Positions 17,271 through 25,811 of a stretch of DNA of 64,000 bases are shown piece after piece. The DNA is taken from contig CAUGPT010000002.1 in NCBI GenBank assembly GCA_959601495.1, positions 1-64,000 on the forward strand, written 5' to 3'. Position numbers and translations under genes: made by a program. Each line of letters begins with the position of its first letter. Position 1 is the first letter of the stretch. This DNA comes from Avispirillum sp959601495. Its GTDB lineage: Bacteria > Bacillota > Clostridia > Oscillospirales > CAG-272. A model generated the notes under the pieces. It ran no database searches and was not told the DNA's origin. It worked only from the letters and a program-made list of their open reading frames with translations.

Positions 17271-18350
17271 ATGCTTAAAGTATCGGCGGTCATATGCGAG
17301 CTGAATCCTTTTCACGAAGGACACCGCTATATTTTTGAGCGGGCGCATGAGGAAAGCGATGTGCTCATAGCCGTTATGAGCGGAAACTTCGTACAGCGCG
17401 GCGAGTGCGCGATATACAATAAATACGCGCGTGCGGATTCGGCGATAGACGGCGGCGCGGATATAGTGGTCGAGCTGCCGTTTCCGTATTCATCGGCATC
17501 GGCGGAATTCTTTGCCGCGGCAGGTGTAAAGCTTTGCGAGGCAGCCGGTGCGGACAGCCTGTACTTCGGCAGCGAATGCGCCGACGGCACAATGCTCCGA
17601 AAGGCTGCGGAAGTGCTTGACTCGTCAGATCCGAAGGGCGCGGGGCGCGCCGCGGAGAGAAGGGAAGAGTGCCTGCGTCTTTCCGGCATAAATTTTCCCG
17701 AAAGCATATACTCTGCTCCCAACGATATTCTTGCTGCCGAGTATTACAGAAACGCGTCGATAGAGTGCCGACCGATAAAACGTATATTGACCGAGGGCGC
17801 GTCGGAAAAGCGTCGGCTGATACTCGATAAAGTGCGCCGCGGCGAGTCTGCGTGTGCCCCTTCGGGTGCTCGCACGGTCGACCCCGAAAAGCTTACGGCT
17901 TTTGAGTTCTGCAATTTTCGCAGGCACAGTGTGAGCACGGACTTTGCCGAGGGCGGCGGAGGCGTTGCGCGCAGGCTGCAGAAGGCCGCGCTCTCCGTAA
18001 ACGACAGCGAAAAGTGGATGCCGCTCGCCGCCACAAAACAGTACACGAACGCGAGGCTGCGAAGGTGCGCATTGTTCGAGGTCACGGCGACGACGGCGGA
18101 GATGCTGCGTGCCGAGCCGAAGTATATAAAAATACTTGCTTTCAACAGGACCGGCAGAAAGTACCTTTCGTTTATGAAGGGAGTAAGCAGACTGCCCGTT
18201 ATCACCAATCCCGCCGAGGGACACAGGCTCACGGGGGATGCTCTCGCCGCATACGCTTTTGCGGAGGATGCGGACAGGCTTTTCTCGCTTATTGAAGGCT
18301 CGGACGACCCTGCGGTGTATGCCAAGGCAAGACCCGTTATAATTGAATAA
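17271..18350 (+). CDS. tmcAL: tRNA(Met) cytidine acetate ligase
   Basis: A 359-residue YlbM/TmcAL protein, which uses acetate and ATP to acetylate the wobble cytidine of elongator tRNA-Met. The nucleotidyltransferase fold is seen in AVICELNPFHEGHRYIFE with its HxGH-like HEGH, MSGNFVQRGECAIYNKYARA, and the helical half that follows. It is slightly shorter than the usual 390-410. The ATG at 17271 follows GAGGTG and begins at the first conserved residue. Divergent placement beside ackA is notable, since acetate is the substrate. Confidence 0.93.
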   Translation: MLKVSAVICELNPFHEGHRYIFERAHEESDVLIAVMSGNFVQRGECAIYNKYARADSAIDGGADIVVELPFPYSSASAEFFAAAGVKLCEAAGADSLYFGSECADGTMLRKAAEVLDSSDPKGAGRAAERREECLRLSGINFPESIYSAPNDILAAEYYRNASIECRPIKRILTEGASEKRRLILDKVRRGESACAPSGARTVDPEKLTAFEFCNFRRHSVSTDFAEGGGGVARRLQKAALSVNDSEKWMPLAATKQYTNARLRRCALFEVTATTAEMLRAEPKYIKILAFNRTGRKYLSFMKGVSRLPVITNPAEGHRLTGDALAAYAFAEDADRLFSLIEGSDDPAVYAKARPVIIE

Positions 18351-18398
18351 TCGGTAGGCGGCGCATTGTGTGCAAAATATGCAAAAAAAGCTGATTTT

Positions 18399-18439
18399 CG
18401 GTGCGGTTTATGTTAAACTTTTATTGACAAACCGCACCG
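18399..18439. promoter_or_regulatory. Inverted repeat flanking the -35 of the catabolic operon
   Basis: 11-bp perfect arms CGGTGCGGTTT (18399-18409) and AAACCGCACCG (18429-18439) are centred 30 bp apart. The right arm covers the end of the -35 box and the spacer of the promoter at 18424-18452. This fits an operator for a dimeric or tetrameric repressor. It could instead form a terminator-like hairpin for tmcAL transcripts, as T-rich sequence follows. Confidence 0.55.
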
Positions 18440-18452
18440 TTTACTTTATAAT
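18424..18452 (+). promoter_or_regulatory. Strong promoter of the eight-gene catabolic operon
   Basis: Consensus TTGACA (18424-18429) and TATAAT (18447-18452) with a 17-bp spacer, 30 bp before the FGGY kinase start. No other promoter of this quality was seen inside the operon. Confidence 0.8.
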
Positions 18453-18481
18453 GGTAAAGAGAATTGAATGCGGGAGATATT

Positions 18482-19780
18482 ATGTATATAGGTATAGATC
18501 TCGGTACTACCGGATGTAAGGTAGTCATGTTTGACGCATGCGGCAAAATCCTTTGCGAATTCAACCGCGAATATGAGCTTATATTTGACGGCGGCTTTGT
18601 CGAGCAGGACGCCAACGAATGGTGGATACTTGTATGCGAAGGCATTTCCTACGTAGTTGAGAAAAGCAAGGTTTCCGCCGTGAAGGGAATATCCGTAAGC
18701 ACCCAGGGCATATCATTTGTGCCTGTGGACAAAAACGGTAAAACAGTCGCAAACGCCGTGTCGTGGCTTGATATGCGCGCAGAGGAGCAGTGCGAAAGAC
18801 TGTGCGAGGCATTCGGCGAAAAGTTTGTGTACGACGTCACGGGAAAGTTTCTTCTCTGCGATTACTCGCTGCCGAAAATGATGTGGTACCGCGAGAACAG
18901 ACCCGAGCAGTACGCGGCGACGCACAAAATTTTGTTCCCTCTCGATTTTCTCAATCTGCGTCTGTGCGGCAGGGCAGTATGTGACTATACGGTCGCCGGC
19001 GGCTCAATGGCGTACGACATACACAACAAATGCTGGAGCCGGGAGCTCCTCGATTTTGCTGATATCGATATCTCGCTTCTCCCGGACGTGGGCTGCATGG
19101 GGGATGCCGTGGGTGAGCTTTTGCCCGAAGTCGCCGCCGTTTGCGGCATAGATCCGGGCTGCACGGTCTATCTCGGCGGGCAGGATCAGAAGCTTGCTGC
19201 TCTTGGCGCAGGCATCGGAGACGGTATATGCACCGTATCCTTCGGCACGGCGACTGCTATTTCAAAGCTTGCGAAAAGCGGCGGAGAAGCTTCACTGTTC
19301 AGATTCAACAACGATAAATACATATCCGAAACGGCGCTTATGACCACCGGCGCGGCTCTGCGCTGGCTGTCGCGCACGCTTTACGGCTCCATGAGCTATA
19401 AAGAAATGGACGCCCTGTGCGAGCAGTCCGGTCCCGGTGCGGGTGGCGTTACTTTCGAAAGCGATCTTTCCGTGGGCGGCTCAATAAGCGGAATAACGCT
19501 GTCAACGACCGCTGCGGATATAATATACGCTCTGTACGAGGGCGTGTCCCGCGATATTTCTGACGCTGTCTCAAAACTCGGCGGCGCAAAGTGCCTGAAA
19601 GTCTTCGGCGGCGGAGCAAAAAGCGATATATGGTGCCGTATTCTCGCGAGAATTTCGGGCATACCCGTTGAAGTTCTCGATACATCGGAAACGGCAAGCC
19701 TCGGAGCCGCAATACTTGCGTCGGGCGGAAAAATCGCGCCCGCGGGCGTTAAGAAAACACTGATGCCGCAGAACGGCTGA
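18482..19780 (+). CDS. FGGY-family carbohydrate kinase
   Basis: A 432-residue sugar kinase of the xylulokinase/FGGY type. The N-terminal ATPase lobe starts YIGIDLGTTGCKVVMFD, the GISVSTQGISFVPVD segment follows, and the C-terminal lobe has GGQDQKLAALGAG, VSFGTATAIS and the adenosine motif VFGGGAKSD. It is shorter than typical xylulokinases (about 490-500). It is the first gene of the operon, with GGGAGA before the ATG at 18482. It would phosphorylate the entering sugar or ketose; the substrate cannot be named from sequence. Confidence 0.88.
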   Translation: MYIGIDLGTTGCKVVMFDACGKILCEFNREYELIFDGGFVEQDANEWWILVCEGISYVVEKSKVSAVKGISVSTQGISFVPVDKNGKTVANAVSWLDMRAEEQCERLCEAFGEKFVYDVTGKFLLCDYSLPKMMWYRENRPEQYAATHKILFPLDFLNLRLCGRAVCDYTVAGGSMAYDIHNKCWSRELLDFADIDISLLPDVGCMGDAVGELLPEVAAVCGIDPGCTVYLGGQDQKLAALGAGIGDGICTVSFGTATAISKLAKSGGEASLFRFNNDKYISETALMTTGAALRWLSRTLYGSMSYKEMDALCEQSGPGAGGVTFESDLSVGGSISGITLSTTAADIIYALYEGVSRDISDAVSKLGGAKCLKVFGGGAKSDIWCRILARISGIPVEVLDTSETASLGAAILASGGKIAPAGVKKTLMPQNG

Positions 19781-19818
19781 TTTTAGAAATAATAATTTTT
19801 TACATAAAGGAGAAACAA

Positions 19819-20751
19819 ATGTTTACTTTTGATCCCGCACCTTTCGTGCCCTACAAAAACCGCGAAGTTCTTGAAAGATGCAGAAACATCAAGAGAGAGG
19901 ATATGGAGAAACACCCCAATCCCAACTTCCGTATTCACATCGTTCCCAGTCCCGACGGTATATGGATCGCCGACATGATCGGCAGGATCGCAAGAAGCGA
20001 CATGATGAACGAAAAGGTAGTTATGATCTGCCCCAACCCCTGCCCGGTGGAGTATATGTCCGTAGCAGAGGCTATAAACAGACTCAATATCAACTGCCGC
20101 AACGTTCACGTTTTCTGCATGGACGAGTGGGCGGATCAGGACGGCAACATCGCTCCCCTTGACTATGAGGCGGGCTTTGCTCACAGCAACGTAAAATATT
20201 TCTGGGGCAAGATCAGAGAGGATCTGCGGATGCCTCTTTCTCAGATCCACTATCCCACGACAGAGAATATCAAAGACTACTCCAAAATGATCGCCGACTG
20301 CGGCGACGGCGGCGCCGACGTATGCTACTCCGGTCCCGGCTGGGCAGGACACATCGCGTTTATCGATCCCTGCACACCCGAGTTCGGCTGCCCTCCTATC
20401 GAGGAGTATCTTGAAATGGAAGCAAGAGTGGTAACTCTCAATCCCATGACGATCATGCAGAACTCGCTGCACGGCTGCTTCGGCTGCTCCGGCGACATCG
20501 CAAACGTTCCCCCCAGAGCCGCTACCATAGGACCCGTTGACGTTAAAAATTCGAGAAACCGTCTGGAGATGCACGCTATTACTACTTTCGGTACATACTC
20601 CGCATGGCAGAGAATGATCTCACGCCTTGTTTGCTACGGTGAGGTAACTCCTCTGGTTCCTTCCTCCATACTGCAGCTTATGGATACCGACGTTTACGTT
20701 TCCGACGGCATCGCACAGCCCTTCGGCTGCGAGGAGACAGTCGGCTACTGA
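19819..20751 (+). CDS. NagB-like glucosamine-6-phosphate isomerase/deaminase homologue
   Basis: A 310-residue protein of the NagB/RpiA/PGL-like fold, longer than NagB (about 240-265). It keeps the NagB nucleophile region (Asp102 in FCMDEW) and the loop histidine His178 (GPGWAGHIAF). It differs at two NagB catalytic positions: the loop Asp before GH is Ala176, and the following Glu is Asp183 (FIDP instead of FNEP). It may therefore isomerise a different phosphosugar, or do so without deamination. The RBS is AAAGGAG. Codon bias is strong, suggesting high expression. Confidence 0.8.
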   Translation: MFTFDPAPFVPYKNREVLERCRNIKREDMEKHPNPNFRIHIVPSPDGIWIADMIGRIARSDMMNEKVVMICPNPCPVEYMSVAEAINRLNINCRNVHVFCMDEWADQDGNIAPLDYEAGFAHSNVKYFWGKIREDLRMPLSQIHYPTTENIKDYSKMIADCGDGGADVCYSGPGWAGHIAFIDPCTPEFGCPPIEEYLEMEARVVTLNPMTIMQNSLHGCFGCSGDIANVPPRAATIGPVDVKNSRNRLEMHAITTFGTYSAWQRMISRLVCYGEVTPLVPSSILQLMDTDVYVSDGIAQPFGCEETVGY

Positions 20752-20763
20752 TAATTCTGCGGT

Positions 20764-21852
20764 ATGACTGAATATACACTGTACGGCAGAGTCGTTCTCT
20801 GCGACAGAGTTATTGAAGACGGCGCAGTCGCAGTCTCCGGCTCAAAGATCATTTATGCGGGAGACAGGAACGGTGCCCCCGTCTGCGGCGAAGCTGTCAG
20901 TCGCAGCGGCACGATCATGCCCGGCTTTGTGGACATACACTGTCACGCGGGCGGCGCGACATGGTTCTACGAGGACGCCGCCGCGTGCGCCGGGTATCAC
21001 CTGAGGCACGGCACGACCACAATGTGCGCCACTCTTTACAGAGATCTTGGCATTGACGGTATACTTTCCGCAATAGAACGCATTAAAGCCGAGATGAAGA
21101 AAAATCCGGTTATATGCGGCGTTCACATTGAGGGTCCCTATCTCAATCCGGAACTCGGTGCCCGCAGCAGCGGCGGCGATATCTGCGCCGATCCCGCGGA
21201 ATATATGCCGATCCTTGACTGCGGAGTGCTGCGGCATATGACATACGCGCCCGAGGTGCGCGGCACGGAGCAGCTTATGCGTGATCTGAAGAGCCGCGGC
21301 ATAAAAGGTTCCATAGGTCACAGCAAGGCTTCTCCCAATGAGGTGCGCAGGGCAATGGAGCTCGGCGCGTCCAACGTCACGCACATTTTTGACGCTACAG
21401 GCGCTGCCGTTTCTCCCACACGATGGGGCGGCACTATTGAAGCGGATTTCAACGTTTCCGCGCTTGTATGCGACGGCTTTACATACGAGATTATCTGTGA
21501 CCGCGACGGCGTGCACGTGCGCCCCGAGATGGTGGCGCTTGTGAAGAAGTGCGCGGGAGTCGAAAACATCATCGGCATCACCGATGCCTGCGGCGGCGAC
21601 GGCGACGGAGAGGACGTAAACTTTCTGGACGGCGAGCTTAACGGCTCAAAGCTCACAATGAACAGAGTCGCGGCAAATTTTGTCTCCCTCGGATTCACTC
21701 TGCCCGAGGTAGCTGCCGTAACGAGCCTTAACCCCGCGAGATTTCTCGGTATGGAAAATGAGATAGGCTCGCTTGAGGCGGGCAAACGTGCCGATATTGT
21801 CGTACTCGACGACGATTTCGGTGTGCGCGCCGTTTATAAAGCAAAGGATTAA
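20764..21852 (+). CDS. NagA-like N-acetyl-sugar-phosphate deacetylase
   Basis: A 362-residue amidohydrolase-superfamily protein most like N-acetylglucosamine-6-phosphate deacetylase. His59-x-His61 (DIHCHAGG), Glu123 (HIEGPYLNP), His186 (IGHSKAS), Thr206-His207 (VTHIFDATG) and the catalytic Asp274 (ITDACGG) are all present. The family substrate motif HLFNAM is HIFDAT here, which may signal a different sugar. No Shine-Dalgarno site is seen and it starts 12 bases after the NagB-like stop, so translation is probably coupled. Confidence 0.85.
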   Translation: MTEYTLYGRVVLCDRVIEDGAVAVSGSKIIYAGDRNGAPVCGEAVSRSGTIMPGFVDIHCHAGGATWFYEDAAACAGYHLRHGTTTMCATLYRDLGIDGILSAIERIKAEMKKNPVICGVHIEGPYLNPELGARSSGGDICADPAEYMPILDCGVLRHMTYAPEVRGTEQLMRDLKSRGIKGSIGHSKASPNEVRRAMELGASNVTHIFDATGAAVSPTRWGGTIEADFNVSALVCDGFTYEIICDRDGVHVRPEMVALVKKCAGVENIIGITDACGGDGDGEDVNFLDGELNGSKLTMNRVAANFVSLGFTLPEVAAVTSLNPARFLGMENEIGSLEAGKRADIVVLDDDFGVRAVYKAKD

Positions 21853-21888
21853 ATTTTTTATAAGCAATTTAAGAGAGAAGGTACTGAA

Positions 21889-23157
21889 ATGCTTAAAGCA
21901 GGAATTGCACTTGTTGACATTTCTCCCGACAAGGGAGTTCAGATGGCGGGCTACCCCCATTGCCCCAGACCGAATATCGGTATCCACGACCCGCTGTACT
22001 GCGGCGCGCTGCATCTCGATAACGGACACGACAGCATAACGCTTGTAACGTTCGATCTGCTGTATTTCGGCAAGAGCTATTGCAGAGAGATCCGCGAAAA
22101 GCTCGGCGGAAACATTACGTTTACAACGTCACATACACATTCCGGCCCCTGGTCCTCAACTCCGCTCGCTTCCGAGCTTGCCGAGGGCCTGCACGACGAT
22201 CCCACGTATATCGCGCAGCTTCTCCCCAAGGTAGAGGCAGTTATCCGTGAGGCAAGAGAAAATACCTTCCCCGCAAAGCTGGGAACAGGTATCGGACACT
22301 GCGGAAAAGAGCAGGGTGTCGGCGGAAACAGACGTATCCGCAACGGTCTGCAGGATGACAGCGTAAACGTTATCTGCGTTAAAGACATGAACGACACCGT
22401 TCGCGGCGTTCTGTTCAACTACGCGCTTCATCCTACATATCTTCATGCGGAAAATCTCTACGTAACGGCAGATTATCCCGCATATGTGCGCCGCTTTATC
22501 CACTTCGCATATCCCGAGGCAAAGTTCATGTTTGCACAGGGTACAAGCGGAAACCAGTCCTCCCGTTATCACAGAGTGGGTCAGAATTTTGAAGAGGCTG
22601 CCCGTGTCGGCTCAACTCTCGGCGTTGAGATATTCCACACGATCGAGAAAATGGAGTTCTCCGACGATATAGAGATCGGCTTTAAGAGCACGGAACTTGA
22701 ACTGCCTATCCGTGAGTATCCCACGGTCGCGGACGCGCGCCGCGACATGGAAGCGGCACGCAAAGCTTTCCGCGAGATGCCCGACGACGACTACATAACA
22801 AAGAGAAACTGCGAGCTCGCAATGTTCGGTAAAGAGAACGAGTTCTACTATGCCGAGATCGCCGAGCGCGACGGTAAGATCACCGATGCTGAGCTGCCAT
22901 GCGAGGTCTGCGTCGTAACTCTCGGAGATACCAACATCTGCATGACCCAGGGTGAGATATTTGTTGAGTTCGGTCTTGCCATGAAAGAGGCTTCTCCCTC
23001 TGCAAAGACATTTGTGTTTGAAGTTTCAAACGGAACTCTGCCGGGATATCTCTTCACACCCGAGGCATATGCCGACGGCGGCTACGAGGTCGGCACATCG
23101 ATCTTCACCGGCGAGGCCGGCGGCGCTATCGTAGATGCCGTTAAAAAACTTTTCTGA
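21889..23157 (+). CDS. Neutral/alkaline ceramidase-like hydrolase, cytosolic
   Basis: A 422-residue protein matching the N-terminal catalytic part of neutral ceramidase-like proteins. Landmarks are KAGIALVDISPDKGVQMAGY at the start, the SHTHSGPW metal-site motif at 81-87, and FNYALHPTYL near 178-187. It has no signal peptide or transmembrane segment and lacks the C-terminal Ig-like domain of true ceramidases. In this operon it more likely hydrolyses an amide or ester on a sugar derivative than a sphingolipid. The exact substrate is unknown. Confidence 0.8.
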   Translation: MLKAGIALVDISPDKGVQMAGYPHCPRPNIGIHDPLYCGALHLDNGHDSITLVTFDLLYFGKSYCREIREKLGGNITFTTSHTHSGPWSSTPLASELAEGLHDDPTYIAQLLPKVEAVIREARENTFPAKLGTGIGHCGKEQGVGGNRRIRNGLQDDSVNVICVKDMNDTVRGVLFNYALHPTYLHAENLYVTADYPAYVRRFIHFAYPEAKFMFAQGTSGNQSSRYHRVGQNFEEAARVGSTLGVEIFHTIEKMEFSDDIEIGFKSTELELPIREYPTVADARRDMEAARKAFREMPDDDYITKRNCELAMFGKENEFYYAEIAERDGKITDAELPCEVCVVTLGDTNICMTQGEIFVEFGLAMKEASPSAKTFVFEVSNGTLPGYLFTPEAYADGGYEVGTSIFTGEAGGAIVDAVKKLF

Positions 23158-23167
23158 GGAGCTTTAT

Positions 23168-23968
23168 ATGTATAACAAAGCCAACATAATCGACAGATTC
23201 CGCCTTGACGGTAAAGTAGCGCTTGTAACGGGCGGCTCCGGATACTACGGCAAGCAGATGGTAATTGCCCTTGCCGACGCGGGCGCGGTGGTTTGCTGTG
23301 CATCCCGCGGACTGGCAAAATGTAAGGAGTTTACTGACGAGCTCAACAAAATGGGCTATGACAAGGTCTATGCCGACAGCTACGATCAGGAGGACGAGGA
23401 GAGCATAAAAGCGCTTCTCGAACGTATGATAGAGCGAAACGGCAAGGTAGATATCCTTGTAAATAACTCCGTACTGCGCCCCATGAACGAGTACGACGGT
23501 CCCCTTGAGGACTTTGCAAAGTCCATGGCGGTCAATGCTACAGGACTTTTCGCGATTACCCGCGCTTTCGGCAACCATATGGAGAAAAACGGAGGCGGCA
23601 GCATTATAAATATCGGCTCATATATGGGCATATGCGGTTCAAACCCTTATCTCTACGAGGGTCACCCGGAGATGGACGCCATAGACGCTCCCGATTACTT
23701 CTTTCACAAGGGCGGCATGCTCAACCTTACAAGATTTATGGCGGGAAGATACGGAAAATCCGGCGTAAGAGTAAACTGTCTCAATCTCGGCGGACTTTTC
23801 AATCATCAGCACCCCGATTTCCTTGAGAAATATGCCAAGATGACGTATCTCGGCAGAATGGCTGACGAAACTGATATACAGGGCGTTCTTGTATTTCTCG
23901 CTTCCGACGCTTCGGCTTACATAACCGGCGCAGGCATCAACGTTGACGGCGGTTATACGGCAAGATAA
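23168..23968 (+). CDS. SDR-family oxidoreductase
   Basis: A 266-residue short-chain dehydrogenase, gluconate 5-dehydrogenase-like. The Rossmann motif TGGSGYYG is at 21-28, and NNS at 99-101 replaces NNAG. The catalytic Ser151 is in INIGSYMG, and Tyr177-x3-Lys181 (YFFHK) follows a longer than usual loop rich in Tyr and acidic residues. It probably oxidises or reduces a hydroxyl of the sugar intermediate with NAD(P). GAGGAG overlaps the end of the ceramidase-like gene, and the ATG is 11 bases after that stop. Confidence 0.92.
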   Translation: MYNKANIIDRFRLDGKVALVTGGSGYYGKQMVIALADAGAVVCCASRGLAKCKEFTDELNKMGYDKVYADSYDQEDEESIKALLERMIERNGKVDILVNNSVLRPMNEYDGPLEDFAKSMAVNATGLFAITRAFGNHMEKNGGGSIINIGSYMGICGSNPYLYEGHPEMDAIDAPDYFFHKGGMLNLTRFMAGRYGKSGVRVNCLNLGGLFNHQHPDFLEKYAKMTYLGRMADETDIQGVLVFLASDASAYITGAGINVDGGYTAR

Positions 23969-23975
23969 CATTTAT

Positions 23976-24002
23976 GCCCGTGTCGCTTTTGCTGACACGG
24001 GC
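23976..24002 (+). repeat. Hairpin between the SDR and aldolase genes
   Basis: A perfect 9-bp stem GCCCGTGTC/GACACGGGC with a 9-nt loop, not followed by a T tract. It lies in the only gap of about 100 bp inside the operon. A processing or stability element, or partial attenuation, is possible. Confidence 0.45.
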
Positions 24003-24066
24003 TGTAAAGAATTTCGCGCGGTGCGCAAGGCACCCGCGCACATCTATACCGGGAAGGGTAAATATT

Positions 24067-24852
24067 ATGGAATTTCATATGAGAGAGAGCAGGGTGCTGA
24101 AGGCTATGCGCTCCGGCAAAGTGGCGACCTGCGTTAAGATCAACCTCGCGGATCAGAGAAACGTTGAAATTGCCGCAATGAGCGGTTTTGACTGCGTTTG
24201 GGTGGATATGGAGCATATCCCCAGTGACTGGTCCTTTATAGAAAACGCCGTCAGAAGCGCTAAGTGCTATGATGTGGATGTACTCACAAGAGTTTCAAAG
24301 GGCTGCTACAGTGACCTGGTGCGCCCTTTGGAGGGAGACTCCACAGGTATCATGGTGCCTCACCTTATGAGCCTTGAAGAAGCGAAGAAGATAGTGTACT
24401 ATACAAAATTTCATCCGGTCGGCAGACGTCCCATCGACGGCGGTAACGCCGACGGAAAATATTGCCTCGTGGATGAAAAGGAATACGTAAAGTGCGCAAA
24501 CGAGCAGCGCTTTGTCATTGTTCAGATAGAAGATCCCGAGCCGATGGCAGAGCTTGAAGAAATATGTGCGCTGCCGGGCATCGACATGATATTCTTCGGT
24601 CCCGCTGACTTCAGCCAGGGCGCGGGCTTCCCGTATGAGCTTGACCGTCCCGAGGTGGTCGAGGCACGCAAAAAGGTTGCGGAATGTGCCCGCCGCCACG
24701 GAAAGTTTGCGGGTACCACCGGCGGAATTGCCAACTTTGACGAGCTTGTCGACCTGGGATATACTTTTATATCCGCCGGCGCGGACGTTGTGGGACTTTC
24801 GCAGTATTACCGCAATATTGCGAGAAATATAAGCGGAAGGACGATTAAATAA
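24067..24852 (+). CDS. HpcH/HpaI-family class II aldolase
   Basis: A 261-residue metal-dependent aldolase of the HpcH/HpaI family, whose members cleave 2-keto-3-deoxy or 4-hydroxy-2-oxo acids to pyruvate (or oxaloacetate) plus an aldehyde. Family residues are all kept: His50 (DMEH), Arg75 (LTRVSKG), Gln153 and Glu155 (QIEDPEP) and Asp181 (FFGPADFS). The presence of this enzyme suggests that the pathway ends in a retro-aldol split. AAGGG precedes the ATG at 24067. The next gene overlaps its stop by one base. Confidence 0.92.
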   Translation: MEFHMRESRVLKAMRSGKVATCVKINLADQRNVEIAAMSGFDCVWVDMEHIPSDWSFIENAVRSAKCYDVDVLTRVSKGCYSDLVRPLEGDSTGIMVPHLMSLEEAKKIVYYTKFHPVGRRPIDGGNADGKYCLVDEKEYVKCANEQRFVIVQIEDPEPMAELEEICALPGIDMIFFGPADFSQGAGFPYELDRPEVVEARKKVAECARRHGKFAGTTGGIANFDELVDLGYTFISAGADVVGLSQYYRNIARNISGRTIK

Positions 24853-25787
24853 TGCTGTACACGGAAATTTCCGGCAAAAAAGTTTCAAAGATGACCCTCG
24901 GCACGGTTCAGCTGGGCATGAACTACGGCATTGCCAACGATAACGGTCAGCCCCCCGAGGAGCAAAGCCGCGATATGCTGAAAAGCGCCCTTGAAAGCGG
25001 CGTTAACAGTCTTGACACGGCGCGCGCCTACGGAAACTCCGAGGATGTGCTCGGACGCTTTCTGGCAGGTGTAGATAATAAGCCTTACATAACGACCAAG
25101 GTTCCCGGGATTGAAGAGGGAAGCGATGCCGAGGTCGAAAAGTGGATCATCACAAACGTGGAGACCTCTCTCGCAAAGCTGGGCGTCAGCAAAGTTGACA
25201 ACATAATGCTGCACAACGGAGTTAACCTGCGCTATAAACCCGACGTTTGCGCGCGGGTAATGGGAGACCTTGTAAAGCGCGGCTACACAGACATTGTGGG
25301 CGCATCCGTCTACACGGCTGACGAGATCCGTGAGATCCTGCGCCACGAGGAATATACCGTAACTCAGATACCCATGAGTATTTTCGACCAGAGGCTCATA
25401 AACGACGGCTCCGTTGAAGAGCTGCGCCGCAGAAACTTCACCGTTTTTGTCAGAAGCGTATTCCTGCAGGGTGTGTTCTTCCTCGATCCCGAGAAGATAA
25501 CCGATCCCATACTGTGCGAGCACGCCAAGCCGAGGATCATAAAGCTGCGTGAGTATGCAGAAAAAGAGGGAATGAGCATTGCAGAGATGGCAATATCCTT
25601 TATGCGAGACGTGCCGGGTGTTACAAGCCTTGTGCTCGGTGCCGATACAAGTGAGCAGGTGAAAGCAAACGCCCGCTACTTCGAAGCGCCCGCCATAAGC
25701 GAAGCGACCACGGCGCTTATCAAGGAGACCTTTAAGAACGTTGATATACCCGAGATTATGAAGGTACTTTCACGTCCAAAAAAATAA
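24852..25787 (+). CDS. Aldo/keto reductase
   Basis: A 311-residue AKR TIM barrel. The tetrad is Asp55 (SLDTARAYG), Tyr60, Lys83 (TTKVPG) and His121 (IMLHNG). The C-terminal NADPH region has VLGADTSEQVKAN. TAATG overlap with the aldolase stop shows tight coupling, so it may reduce the aldehyde made by the aldolase. This is inference from position. Confidence 0.93.
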   Translation: MLYTEISGKKVSKMTLGTVQLGMNYGIANDNGQPPEEQSRDMLKSALESGVNSLDTARAYGNSEDVLGRFLAGVDNKPYITTKVPGIEEGSDAEVEKWIITNVETSLAKLGVSKVDNIMLHNGVNLRYKPDVCARVMGDLVKRGYTDIVGASVYTADEIREILRHEEYTVTQIPMSIFDQRLINDGSVEELRRRNFTVFVRSVFLQGVFFLDPEKITDPILCEHAKPRIIKLREYAEKEGMSIAEMAISFMRDVPGVTSLVLGADTSEQVKANARYFEAPAISEATTALIKETFKNVDIPEIMKVLSRPKK

Positions 25788-25811
25788 CTGACAGAAAGAA
25801 GGCATAGACCT

